A DNA stretch of 44,952 bases from JANNOG01 sp031398915 (lineage in GTDB: Bacteria > Actinomycetota > Actinomycetes > Actinomycetales > JBBAYJ01), in NCBI GenBank assembly GCA_031398915.1, contig JANNOG010000105.1, positions 1 through 44,952 of the forward strand, written 5' to 3'. The position numbers were made by a program, and so were the translations under genes. The first letter of the stretch is position 1, and each line of letters opens with the position of its first letter. The notes beneath the pieces are model-generated. The model had not been told where the DNA came from. It saw only the letters and a list, made by a program, of their open reading frames with translations, and ran no database searches. This document shows positions 32,641-40,728 of the stretch, piece after piece.

Positions 32641-33159
32641 CTACAGCGCCCGCGCGATGCGCCGGATTCCCACCGCGTCGCGTGGCACTCCAATGGCCAC
32701 CCGCGGCACTGGCGTGGCGGAGCGTGGCGCTGCCACCACGGCCCGCGGCACCTCCGCAGCCGCGCGCGCGTCGAAGGCCGCTCGTGACGCCTCGACCGCT
32801 GCACGATTCGCAACGGCCCATTGGGTCAGGGCCTCCAGCGGCCGAGCCAGGTCGGCACCGAGTGGAGTGATCCGATACTCGACACTCGGCGGGACTGTGT
32901 CGAAGACCGTCCGCTCGACCAGCCCGTCACGTTCGAGCAGCCGCAGGGTCCGGGTGAGCATCCGGGCCGAGATGCCCTCGACCGCGCGGCGGAGCTCGCT
33001 GAATCGACGAGGCCCGGGCATGAGCTCGACCACCAGGAGGACCGACCACTTGTCGCCCACCCGCTCCAGGACGTCACGGACCGGGCAACCGGGCAGGTAG
33101 GTGCCGGTGGGTGCGGCGAGTGAGGTGGGTGCGGGCACATCCGTGTGACCGAGTGACAT
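32641..33159 (-). CDS. HxlR-family regulator with an extended C-terminal tail
   Basis: 172 residues from the ATG at 33159. The winged-helix HxlR domain spans about residues 24-115: CPVRDVLERVGDKWSVLLV (with the Cys common in redox-sensing members), RRFSELRRAVEGISARMLT, RLLERDGLVERTVF and VEYRITPLGADL. The remaining 55 residues are Ala/Arg/Val-rich (AAFDARAAAEVPRAVV), not part of the fold. It is divergent from the NmrA-like gene and upstream of trxA. HxlR proteins usually repress the divergent oxidoreductase and respond to electrophiles or oxidants. Confidence 0.9.
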   Translation of the reverse strand: MSLGHTDVPAPTSLAAPTGTYLPGCPVRDVLERVGDKWSVLLVVELMPGPRRFSELRRAVEGISARMLTRTLRLLERDGLVERTVFDTVPPSVEYRITPLGADLARPLEALTQWAVANRAAVEASRAAFDARAAAEVPRAVVAAPRSATPVPRVAIGVPRDAVGIRRIARAL

Positions 33160-33237
33160 CAAAGTGCCTACTTCCGTCGCGTCAAGAGGTAACTGACGAT
33201 AACCGAGTACGCATTCATAACTCAGGAGGATCGTCAC
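33160..33237. promoter_or_regulatory. HxlR / NmrA-like divergent promoter region
   Basis: 78 bp between the two starts. It holds the ribosome-binding site AGGAGG nine bases before the NmrA-like ATG. AGT-N11-ACT (33208-33224) is a loose dyad of the size used by HxlR dimers. GTAACTGAC and GATAACC nearby are AT-richer than their surroundings. No confident -10/-35 pair is visible. Confidence 0.4.
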
Positions 33238-34149
33238 ATGGATCTCAACGGACGCCGCATTCTGGCCTTCGGAACCTCTGGCGCGCAGGGCAGCGGCCTG
33301 GAGGACGCCATCCGAGCCCAGGGCGCCATCCCGGTCCGGGCCACCAGTCGCCCCGAACGCGCCGCGCAATGGCAGGCGGAGGGCATCGACGCGGTCCAGG
33401 CCGATCTGGCCGATCCGGGCGCGGTGACGGCTGCCGCGGCGCTGGCCGAAGTCGTCGCCGTCGCCGGCCACCTCCCGCTGTCGATGGGACCCGCCGCCGC
33501 GAAGGCCGTGGGCTCGTACATCGCGCTACGGGCGATGGGCCTCCCGGTGACCGTCAACACGGGCGCGCCGTACCCGCCGGACGGGGCACCTGACCCGTTC
33601 GGCACCCGCGCCCTGGTGGGCGCCCTACTGGACGCCGGGGTCACGGTCATCACCCCCACCGCATACCTCGAGAACCTTGCCGCTCCCTGGTCGACGAGCC
33701 GGCTCGACACCGGGATCCTGGTCTATCCCCGGCCCGCCCAGGACGTTGTGGCGTGGATCGCCGCCTCGGACATGGGCCGCGCCGCGGTGGCAACCCTGGC
33801 GTCGGATCTGACCGGGCTGCTGCCGTTGGCCGGGCCACAGGCCCTCACCTTCGAGCAGCTGGCCGAGGAGGTGGGGGGCGGCCTGGACACAGAGCTGACG
33901 TTCGTCCGGGTCACGCCCACCGAGTTCGGCGACATGATGCGCCCCTTCATGGGCGACGGACCCGCAGACGGAGTGGCGGCGGGCTACGCCAGCATGCCGG
34001 AGGAGCCCAACCCCGGACTCAATCCGCCGCAGGCAGCCGAATCATGGCGGGCACTCGGTGTGACACCGCTCGGCGCCCGCGAGTGGGCGCGCGAGGTGCT
34101 GCTGCCTATTCGGCTCGCCCAGTCGTCAGCGAGCGCAACCGGCCGGTAA
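33238..34149 (+). CDS. NmrA-like NAD(P)-binding protein
   Basis: 303 residues from the ATG at 33238, with AGGAGG nine bases upstream. The Rossmann start is RILAFGTSGAQGSGLEDAI (GxSGxxG pattern), then VRATSRPERAAQWQAEG with an arginine suited to NADPH, and VQADLADPGAV. VITPTAYLENLAAPWS and DIGRA-like SDMGRAAVATLASDL are NmrA-family features. The catalytic YxxxK of reductases is absent, so it may be a redox sensor or a reductase of the QOR2 type. It is divergent from its likely repressor, the HxlR gene. Its end overlaps the LysR gene by 44 bp. Confidence 0.88.
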   Translation: MDLNGRRILAFGTSGAQGSGLEDAIRAQGAIPVRATSRPERAAQWQAEGIDAVQADLADPGAVTAAAALAEVVAVAGHLPLSMGPAAAKAVGSYIALRAMGLPVTVNTGAPYPPDGAPDPFGTRALVGALLDAGVTVITPTAYLENLAAPWSTSRLDTGILVYPRPAQDVVAWIAASDMGRAAVATLASDLTGLLPLAGPQALTFEQLAEEVGGGLDTELTFVRVTPTEFGDMMRPFMGDGPADGVAAGYASMPEEPNPGLNPPQAAESWRALGVTPLGAREWAREVLLPIRLAQSSASATGR

Positions 34150-35275
34150 GCCCCAACCGAGTTCGGCGCTCTCGTACCCGTTCCGGCGGTCGCGGATACC
34201 CACCGCGGCCGCCGCTCGGGGCGAGGTCGACCGACACCGTCTGCGTCGTGTGGCCGGCAACGGTGGCGGGGGCGTCCATCCCGCTCGCCACGTCCGCCGG
34301 CTGCGAATCAGCGCTGCGATAGCCGGTCACCACCGAGCCCGCCACCACCGAGGACGCGCGGATCCGGACCCCCACCGGACGGTTGTCCAACGCCAGTGAC
34401 ACCTGATCGGCCAGCGAGTCGAACAATCCCGCCGAGGGTGTGTCCAGCCGGTAGGCGATGTCCAGCGGGCACGGTGGCGCGTCGACGAGTGGGATGGCGA
34501 CGACGTCCACCAGGCCCAGGTGCAACGGCAGCGGGGCCGGGCGGACACACACTCCGGCGCCTACCCGGATGGCCTCCATCTGCCCGGCGAGGCCGTTGAC
34601 CGGCGTGCGCGCCTGCGGTGGCCCTCCCCGAACGTCGTCACACCGCCAGTACGCCGACCACGAGCCGTCAGGAACGTGGATGCCCTCGACCCAGACGTCC
34701 CGGTCCAACTCACGGACCTCGATCCCGGTGCGACCGGCCAGCGGGTGGTGGCGCGCCAGCAGGGCCACCCGGGCCACCTGCCCGACCGAGCGACGCACCA
34801 GCGAGCCGTCCAGGTCGGTGGGACCGGCGAGGACCGCAGCATCGACCCGCCCGCGGGACAGGCCCCCACTCGGGTCGTCGTCCGACGTCTCGCGCGTCTC
34901 GACGCTGACGTCCCCGCCGGACAACCGGTCCAGCACCGGGATGGCATCGAGGATCTCGGACACCAACAGCCGGAACAGCGACCCGATCACCACGTACGGC
35001 CGGTGCGACGGTCGATGAATGGCATGGAGCAGGTCCGCCGCCGACTCGAGGACGTCGAGGGCCTTGTCCAGCACCTGCTCGCCCATCGGGGTGAGGATCA
35101 ACCCACCGGGCACACCCTCGGACGACGGGTCGATCAGGGGACCGCCGAAGTCGTGTTCGAGTCGGGCGATCGAGCGGCGCACCGTGGAGGCGCTGGCGTG
35201 CAGACCGCGCCCGGCCCGGTCGAGGTCACGTGCCTCGGCCAGGACGGCGAACGCTCGCAGATCATCCAGCTCCAC
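34106..35275 (-). CDS. LysR-family regulator with a long C-terminal extension
   Basis: 389 residues from the GTG at 35275. The HTH is LDDLRAFAVLAEARDLDRA, SASTVRRSIARLEHDFGG and LILTPMGEQVLDKAL; 'STVRRSI' differs from the usual SxxxSxxI. The effector-binding domain runs to about residue 300. A further 90 residues (AGSVVTGYRSADSQPADVA to the end) are low-complexity and unlike the family. That tail contains the 44 bp shared with the NmrA-like gene on the other strand. Normal length is about 300. The gene next to it upstream on the same strand is the aldehyde dehydrogenase, 30 bp away. Confidence 0.85.
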   Translation of the reverse strand: MELDDLRAFAVLAEARDLDRAGRGLHASASTVRRSIARLEHDFGGPLIDPSSEGVPGGLILTPMGEQVLDKALDVLESAADLLHAIHRPSHRPYVVIGSLFRLLVSEILDAIPVLDRLSGGDVSVETRETSDDDPSGGLSRGRVDAAVLAGPTDLDGSLVRRSVGQVARVALLARHHPLAGRTGIEVRELDRDVWVEGIHVPDGSWSAYWRCDDVRGGPPQARTPVNGLAGQMEAIRVGAGVCVRPAPLPLHLGLVDVVAIPLVDAPPCPLDIAYRLDTPSAGLFDSLADQVSLALDNRPVGVRIRASSVVAGSVVTGYRSADSQPADVASGMDAPATVAGHTTQTVSVDLAPSGGRGGYPRPPERVRERRTRLGLTGRLRSLTTGRAE

Positions 35276-35304
35276 ACCGTGAGGCTAGACGCGTTGCGCC
35301 GGAC

Positions 35305-36720
35305 TCACTCGCTGTGGCTGCCTGCCCGTGCGGTCGGGGTGGCAGAGGCACCCACCCAGACGGTCTTGAGATTGGCGAACGCCCGAATTCCGACGGCGCT
35401 GAGCTCACGCCCGTACCCCGAGGTCTTGATCCCACCGAACGGCAGCTCGTTGTACGAGGTGGTCATGCCGTTGATGAAGACCATGCCGGCGGCCAGCTCG
35501 CTCACGAACTGCTCCTGCTCGGCCGCGTCAGTGGTCCACGCGTTCGAGCCCAATCCGAACTCCGAATCGTTCGCCACCGTGATCGCCTCGGCGATGGATC
35601 CCACCCGGAACACCGAAGCGACCGGCCCGAAGACCTCCTCGTAGTACATCCGCATGTCCGACGTGATTCCGGTCACCAGGGTCGGCGGGAAGAACCAGCC
35701 GGGCCCGTCGACCCGGGTACCACCCAGAATCACGGTGGCACCCTTGGCGACGGCGTCTGCCAGCAACTCCTCGACGTCGCCACGACCGGCCTCGGTCGCC
35801 AGCGGCCCGATGTCGGTGCCCTCGGCCATGGGGTCGCCCACCACCAGGCCCGAGAGGGCGGTGGCGAACAGTCGCTGGAACTCGTCGGCGACATCGGTGT
35901 GGACGATGAACCGCTTGGCCGCGATGCAGGACTGCCCGTTGTTCTGACACCGGGCGATCGCTGCCACTCGGGCGGCGGCAGCCAGGTCAGCCGAAGGCAT
36001 GACGACGAACGGGTCACTTCCGCCCAGTTCGAGGACTGTCGGCTTGATCCGTGCCCCCGCGGTGGCGGCAACGGCCGAGCCCGCCGGCCCGGACCCGGTG
36101 AGAGTCGCTGCCGTGACACGAGGGTCTTCGAGCACCCGCGACACGGCCGCAGAGCCGATGAGAAGAGTCTGGAAGGCTCCCTTGGGAAACCCGGCGCGGG
36201 TGAGCAGCGACTCCAGGTAGAGGGCGCACTGCGGGACGTTCGAGGCATGCTTGAGCAGTCCCACATTGCCTGCCATGAGGGCCGGGGCCGCGAAGCGGAC
36301 CACCTGCCACAACGGGAAGTTCCACGGCATGACGGCCAGGACCGGACCCAGCGGCTGGTAGACGGTGTAAGCGCGCACGGCACCCACCTGACTGGGTTCC
36401 ACCTCGACCGGAGCAAGGAAGTCCTCGGCGTGGTCGGCGTAGTAGCGGAATCCCCTGGCGGACTTGAGCGCCTCGGCCTTGGCCGACGCGCGCGTCTTGC
36501 CCATTTCCACCGTCATGGTGGCGGCGATCTGGTCGGCCTCGGCCTCCAGCAGGTCTGCTGCGACCCGCATCCACTGCGCCCGCTGGGCGAACGTGGTGTG
36601 ACGGTAGGACTGGAACGTGTCCGTTGCCCGGGCGAGCGCGGCTTCGACATCGTCGTCGGTGAACTCGTCGAAGGTCCTGACGACCTCGCCGGTGGTCGGG
36701 TTGGTGGTTGCGATGGGCAT
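35305..36720 (-). CDS. NAD(P)-dependent succinate-semialdehyde dehydrogenase-like
   Basis: 471 residues from the ATG at 36720, with GGAAGGG about 12 bases upstream. It oxidises an aldehyde to the acid. The family motifs are VLAVMPWNFPLWQVVR, TLTGSGPAGSAVAATAG, the general base glutamate in VLELGGSDPFVV and the catalytic cysteine in CQNNGQSCIAAKRFIV. ELPFGGIKTSGYGREL and the C-terminal EEVFGPVASVF are typical. It is closest in pattern to GabD1/Sad-type enzymes. The specific aldehyde is an inference. LysR follows immediately downstream. Confidence 0.9.
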   Translation of the reverse strand: MPIATTNPTTGEVVRTFDEFTDDDVEAALARATDTFQSYRHTTFAQRAQWMRVAADLLEAEADQIAATMTVEMGKTRASAKAEALKSARGFRYYADHAEDFLAPVEVEPSQVGAVRAYTVYQPLGPVLAVMPWNFPLWQVVRFAAPALMAGNVGLLKHASNVPQCALYLESLLTRAGFPKGAFQTLLIGSAAVSRVLEDPRVTAATLTGSGPAGSAVAATAGARIKPTVLELGGSDPFVVMPSADLAAAARVAAIARCQNNGQSCIAAKRFIVHTDVADEFQRLFATALSGLVVGDPMAEGTDIGPLATEAGRGDVEELLADAVAKGATVILGGTRVDGPGWFFPPTLVTGITSDMRMYYEEVFGPVASVFRVGSIAEAITVANDSEFGLGSNAWTTDAAEQEQFVSELAAGMVFINGMTTSYNELPFGGIKTSGYGRELSAVGIRAFANLKTVWVGASATPTARAGSHSE

Positions 36721-36750
36721 GGCGACACGCAACCCTTCCGCGGCCCTCGG

Positions 36751-36769
36751 CGCAAGTCCCGTCCTTGCG
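36751..36769. other. Inverted repeat between vapC and the aldehyde dehydrogenase
   Basis: CGCAAG (36751-36756) and CTTGCG (36764-36769) form a perfect 6-bp dyad with a 7-bp spacer, in the 55 bp after the vapC stop and before the dehydrogenase start. It may be a terminator for vapBC or an operator for the dehydrogenase. Confidence 0.4.
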
Positions 36770-36775
36770 ACGGAT

Positions 36776-37198
36776 CTAGCCGGGGCGGACCACCGACACT
36801 CGCGGATCCATCGCCGCCCAGCGGGTGTCCAGGGTCAGGATGGTGGCGGCCTCGACCACGTCGGCGACCCCCAGGACGAGGGCGTCCGCCAGCCGCAGCG
36901 CTCGCATCGCACCACATCTCACCGCGGCGGCGGCAGCGACCTCGCCGTCGATCGGGTGTGGTGCACCGAATGCCGCGACCAGCTGTTCGCGACGAAGATC
37001 AAGGGCACCGGCGTCGGTGCGCGCGATTCCGACCAGCACCTCGGCCAGCACGGTGGCCGGGAGGACGAAGACCGCTCCGTCGGCCCGGGCGTCGTTGACC
37101 GCGTTGGTCGACGGTCGGTGCAACGCGTCGGAGGGATCCAACACCCCCACCACGATGCCCGCGTCGAGGACGACCCGCCGATCGACGCCCGGCCTCAC
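36776..37198 (-). CDS. vapC: VapC-type PIN-domain toxin
   Basis: About 140 residues from the GTG at 37198, which overlaps the antitoxin stop (GTGA); a GTG at 37207 is an alternative. PIN toxins are Mg-dependent RNases. The four acidic positions are present: Asp12 in VVLDAGIVV, the Glu in LPATVLAEVLVG, the Asp in RLADALVLG and the Asp in LTLDTRWAAM. Domain length is normal. The antitoxin gene is directly upstream. No target can be deduced. Confidence 0.9.
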   Translation of the reverse strand: MRPGVDRRVVLDAGIVVGVLDPSDALHRPSTNAVNDARADGAVFVLPATVLAEVLVGIARTDAGALDLRREQLVAAFGAPHPIDGEVAAAAAVRCGAMRALRLADALVLGVADVVEAATILTLDTRWAAMDPRVSVVRPG

Positions 37199-37443
37199 GC
37201 CACCCACGCGTTGCGCATGGCCTCGATGTCAGTTGCTCCGGCCAGGCCCGGGACCGCACCCGTTATGGCAAGGATCGGGTCGACCAGAGGGGTGAGAGTC
37301 AACCGTCCGGTGGCGTCCAGGCCGACCCGGAGTTGATCACCTGGGCTCAGCCTGGCCCGGCGCAGGATGTCCACCGGCAGAGTGACCTGATTCTTGCTGG
37401 ATACTCGTGTGGTACCGCGCTCACGCTTTACTTGAGTGGCCAT
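37195..37443 (-). CDS. vapB: VapB-type AbrB/SpoVT antitoxin
   Basis: 82 residues from the ATG at 37443. The AbrB-like swapped-hairpin motif is TTRVSSKNQVTLPVDILRR and LSPGDQLRVGLDATGRLTL. The C-terminal part LAGATDIEAMRNAWVA would wrap the toxin. It overlaps vapC by 4 bp. The antitoxin normally binds its own promoter; CACGCA-cac-TGCGTG (37498-37512) upstream is a candidate site. The ribosome-binding site is weak. Confidence 0.88.
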   Translation of the reverse strand: MATQVKRERGTTRVSSKNQVTLPVDILRRARLSPGDQLRVGLDATGRLTLTPLVDPILAITGAVPGLAGATDIEAMRNAWVA

Positions 37444-37497
37444 AGCCCAAGGATGCCAGCTCATCCGGCGTATTGACAGTCTGTTTCGGTGAGTTAC

Positions 37498-37512
37498 CAC
37501 GCACACTGCGTG
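37498..37512. promoter_or_regulatory. Dyad upstream of vapBC, possible operator
   Basis: CACGCA (37498-37503) and TGCGTG (37507-37512) form a perfect inverted repeat with a 3-bp spacer, 55 bp upstream of the vapB start. It is also 5 bp beyond the stop of the aldo/keto reductase gene, so a terminator role is equally possible. Confidence 0.4.
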
Positions 37513-37516
37513 ACGT

Positions 37517-38380
37517 TCATGCGGCCTCGTCCAACCGGGCGATCTGGTCGGTGGTCAGCACGAGGTCGGCGGCCTGGAGCGAGTCGAGGATCGACGCTGC
37601 CCGGCTGGCCCCAGGGATGGGCACGACCACTGGGCTCTTGGCCAGCAGCCAAGCCAAGGTCACCTGCTGTGGACTGACGCCGTGTGCCTCGGCCACCTCA
37701 CCGAAGGCGGCGTACCGCGATCCCACCTCGGGGGCGCGGCGGATCCCACCCAGCGGACTCCACGGCAGGAAGGCGACACCCAGTCGGTCGCACAGCTCGA
37801 GTTCGGGCAGGGAGGACCGGAAGGCGGGCGACAGTTGGTTCTGCACGCTCGCCAGGCGCCCGCCCAGGATGTCGTTCGCCTGACGGATCTGCTCGGGATT
37901 CGCGTTCGAGATTCCGGCCAGGACGATCTTGCCCTCGTCCAGCAGTTCGGCCACCGCCCCGATCGATTCCGCGTAGTCGACCGTGGGGTCCGGGCGATGG
38001 TGCTGATAGAGGCCGATCGCGTCGACTTCGAGGCGGGCCAGGGACGCCTCACAGGCCGCCCGGATGTGGGCGCGGCTGCCGTCGATGGTCCAGCTACCGC
38101 CGCCGGGGCGCAGGTGTCCGCCCTTCGTCGCCACCAACACCGCCTCGCGGTCACCGCCCCAGGTGCCGAGGGCCTCGGCGATCAGGGACTCGTTGTGACC
38201 GACGTCGTCCGGGCCGATGTGATAGGCGTCGGCAGTGTCGATCAGCGTGACACCGGCATCGAGGGCAGCGTGGATGGTGGCGATAGATCGTGATCGCTCG
38301 GGGCGGCCCTCGATGGACATCGGCATTCCGCCGAGGCCGATCGCCGAGACGGTTCGGTCGGCAATGACGCGTGTCTGCAC
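37517..38380 (-). CDS. Aldo/keto reductase
   Basis: 287 residues from the GTG at 38380, on the (alpha/beta)8 AKR fold. The catalytic tetrad is Asp48 and Tyr53 in TLIDTADAYHIG, Lys86 in VLVATKGG and His127 in LYQHHRPDP. The cofactor-binding end has VVVPIPGASRAASILDSL, typical for NADPH. It belongs to the group annotated as general stress or pyridoxal-type reductases. The start region overlaps a possible alternative start of the divergent ATPase gene, so the two promoters are interlocked. Confidence 0.93.
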   Translation of the reverse strand: MQTRVIADRTVSAIGLGGMPMSIEGRPERSRSIATIHAALDAGVTLIDTADAYHIGPDDVGHNESLIAEALGTWGGDREAVLVATKGGHLRPGGGSWTIDGSRAHIRAACEASLARLEVDAIGLYQHHRPDPTVDYAESIGAVAELLDEGKIVLAGISNANPEQIRQANDILGGRLASVQNQLSPAFRSSLPELELCDRLGVAFLPWSPLGGIRRAPEVGSRYAAFGEVAEAHGVSPQQVTLAWLLAKSPVVVPIPGASRAASILDSLQAADLVLTTDQIARLDEAA

Positions 38381-38397
38381 TCCTCGATCTTGTCACG

Positions 38398-40728
38398 ATG
38401 GCACGATCACTCATTGTGATCGCAGATCATCTGCACGTAGTCGACAGTGCGGGAGTGCGGACCCTTCGTGTCACGTCGGCGTCGTGGCCCCTGGTGGGGC
38501 GAGCAGCCCTCGTCGACGAGGTGGCCTCGACCCTTTTCGGTGACCACGGCGGCACCGAGCCGGGCGGCGCGGGTGGGGGCGGCAGCGGAGGCGGCAGCAA
38601 CATCGGGGGCGGGGGCTGCGGGGGCCGGGGCGACAGGGACGGCAACGGCGACGAGCCGCCGGTCGGCGCCGTGGTCCTGGTCGGGCAGCGTGGCATCGGC
38701 AAGACCCGGATCGCCCGCGCGGTCAGCCGGGCCCGGATCGCCGCCGGGGCCACTGCGGTGTGGCTGAGCGGCAGCAGCCCCGCCACTGACGTGCCCTGGG
38801 GTGCGATCCGCCACCTCGTACCGGGCGCCGTCGACGGCTCGCCCGAGGAGCAGCGCGAGCGTGCCGGACGAGTCCTCACCGCCGGTGGCGCCGAGGCATT
38901 GCTGATCGTCGACGACATCCACCTGGTGGATCACGCGACTCTCGACCTCGTCACCGACCTGGTCGCACAGGGACGGATCCGCCTGCTCGCCACCCGAGCC
39001 GGCGCACCCGAGCCCGACTGGGCCGGCGGGCGATGGCGGATCCGCACCGTTGCGCCGCTCGGCATCGACGCCGTCGCAGAGCTGCTCACCCGCACCCTCG
39101 GCGGTGAGGTGACTCCGGGCACAGTCCGGGCACTCACCGACGCCTCGCGCGGCAATCCCGCGGTTCTCGGTGATGTGATCGAACGCTCGTTGGCGGACGG
39201 TTCGCTGGAGCCGGTGGGGCGCTGGTGGGAGTGGCACGAGGACTCCCAACGGGGGGCCGAGGCGCTGGCCGAGCGGTTACGCGGGGTCAGCTCGGCGGTC
39301 CGTCAGGTCCTCGAGGTCGTGGCGATGGCCGAGGAGTCAGCGGGCCCGGAGTTGGTGATCGGCGCCGCGGCCAGGGCCGGTGCCACGGCGGACGACGACG
39401 CGACGAACATCGACTGGCAGGCCGACGCGGTGGTCGCCCCGGTCGCAGCAGCCCTGGAGGACGCTCATCGGTTGGGGCTGGTCCGCACGGTCACCACCGG
39501 ACACCGTCGGATCGTGGTACTCACCCAGCCGTCGGCGCGCCACATGATCCGTGAGGCCTCGGGCGACCTGGCGACCCGGCGAGCCGCATTGGCAGTCGCC
39601 GACGCGGTGGCCGGGTTCGGCGGGCGCCGGGCAGGTGACGCACTGCGGATCGCCCGCTCCCGGGTCGAGGCCACCGGGACTGCACCCCGCGGACAACTCA
39701 TCAACGCGTGTCACATCGCCGCCCGGGCGGGCGATATCGACTCGCTGGAGCGGCTCGCCTGGGCTGCATTGCGTGACGGACCCGATCCGGTGGCCGCCGT
39801 TCTGTTGGCCGAGACCCTCATCGCCCACGGTCGATTCGCCGAGGCCAACGGGCTGTTGTCCAGCGCCGAATCAGCGCTCGACCGTCCGACACCGTCGCAT
39901 GCCGTCACGGGAACCGCTGATCTCGACCACGACGCGATTCTGGTCCGCGTCGGGTTGGCGCGGGCGACGATGACCGGGTCGGTTCACCTGCGCCACGGCG
40001 AGGCGAGCGAGGCTCTGGCCGATATCGAGCAGCGGGTGTGCGACCGTCCGGGCCTACGGGCGATGCTGCGCTCGGCCCGAGTGATCCATGAACTGTGGCG
40101 CGGTGGGCCGCGGGCGGCACTTCCCCTGATGAGTGCCGCCGGCGTCGGCGAGCCGGGCGCGCGCGCGCTCGCCCTGGCGCTGGCAGGGCGCTCGCGCGAT
40201 GCCCTGACCGCGGCCGCCGCGTGGGAGACCACGTCGACCTGGGCCGGGATCGCGAGTGCCCTGGCGTCGTTGGACCTGGGCGATCGCGACCGGGCGGCGG
40301 CCACCGCGGCAGACGGTTACGCCCAGGCCGGGGTGGCCGGCGCAGCGTCGTCGAGGACGTGGTTCGCTCTGGTCCAGGGACGGATCGCGCTGCGCTCGGC
40401 CGAGCCGGCGACCGCGGCGCCGTTCTACGGCGAGGCCGCGGTCCTCGCCGACGAGTACGGGCTGCCCGGCGAGGCCGCTCTCGCCGCCGCTGGTGCGGCT
40501 CTGTCGGGGGGTGAGCCGCTGCGCGAGCACATGATCGGCGACGGCCCGTTCCTGCTGATCGCCGAGCCCGTGCTGGCCCGCTCAGCGTCGCTGCGACGCA
40601 CCAGCGACACCGACCAGGTCGATGCGATCCTGGCGGCCGGGTACCGCCTGGCTATGGAGCGTGGCGCCGTCGCGGATGCGGCCTGGATCACGGCTGAGCG
40701 GGAAGGAAGTACCCCTGGAGGTCGGTGA
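38398..40728 (+). CDS. STAND-type ATPase regulator without output domain
   Basis: 776 residues from the ATG at 38398; a GTG at 38371 would add 9 residues and overlap the reductase start. The nucleotide-binding core has Walker A GQRGIGKTRIA (about 96-106) and Walker B ALLIVDDIHLVD. Before it is a Gly-rich insertion at about residues 51-85. After it come winged-helix-like and TPR-like repeats rich in Ala (RAALAVADAVAGF, HIAARAGDIDSLERL). In LuxR-type (LAL/MalT-like) relatives a C-terminal HTH follows; here the protein ends at MERGAVADAAWITAEREG with none. It overlaps the convergent beta-propeller gene by 41 bp. It may act through protein contacts, or the HTH was lost. Confidence 0.83.
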   Translation: MARSLIVIADHLHVVDSAGVRTLRVTSASWPLVGRAALVDEVASTLFGDHGGTEPGGAGGGGSGGGSNIGGGGCGGRGDRDGNGDEPPVGAVVLVGQRGIGKTRIARAVSRARIAAGATAVWLSGSSPATDVPWGAIRHLVPGAVDGSPEEQRERAGRVLTAGGAEALLIVDDIHLVDHATLDLVTDLVAQGRIRLLATRAGAPEPDWAGGRWRIRTVAPLGIDAVAELLTRTLGGEVTPGTVRALTDASRGNPAVLGDVIERSLADGSLEPVGRWWEWHEDSQRGAEALAERLRGVSSAVRQVLEVVAMAEESAGPELVIGAAARAGATADDDATNIDWQADAVVAPVAAALEDAHRLGLVRTVTTGHRRIVVLTQPSARHMIREASGDLATRRAALAVADAVAGFGGRRAGDALRIARSRVEATGTAPRGQLINACHIAARAGDIDSLERLAWAALRDGPDPVAAVLLAETLIAHGRFAEANGLLSSAESALDRPTPSHAVTGTADLDHDAILVRVGLARATMTGSVHLRHGEASEALADIEQRVCDRPGLRAMLRSARVIHELWRGGPRAALPLMSAAGVGEPGARALALALAGRSRDALTAAAAWETTSTWAGIASALASLDLGDRDRAAATAADGYAQAGVAGAASSRTWFALVQGRIALRSAEPATAAPFYGEAAVLADEYGLPGEAALAAAGAALSGGEPLREHMIGDGPFLLIAEPVLARSASLRRTSDTDQVDAILAAGYRLAMERGAVADAAWITAEREGSTPGGR

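Noticed and set aside
35230..37098. A 622-codon plus-strand frame opposite the aldehyde dehydrogenase
   Set aside because: Its translation is Arg/Gly/Pro-rich with no domain. The minus-strand frame carries all catalytic motifs of an aldehyde dehydrogenase.
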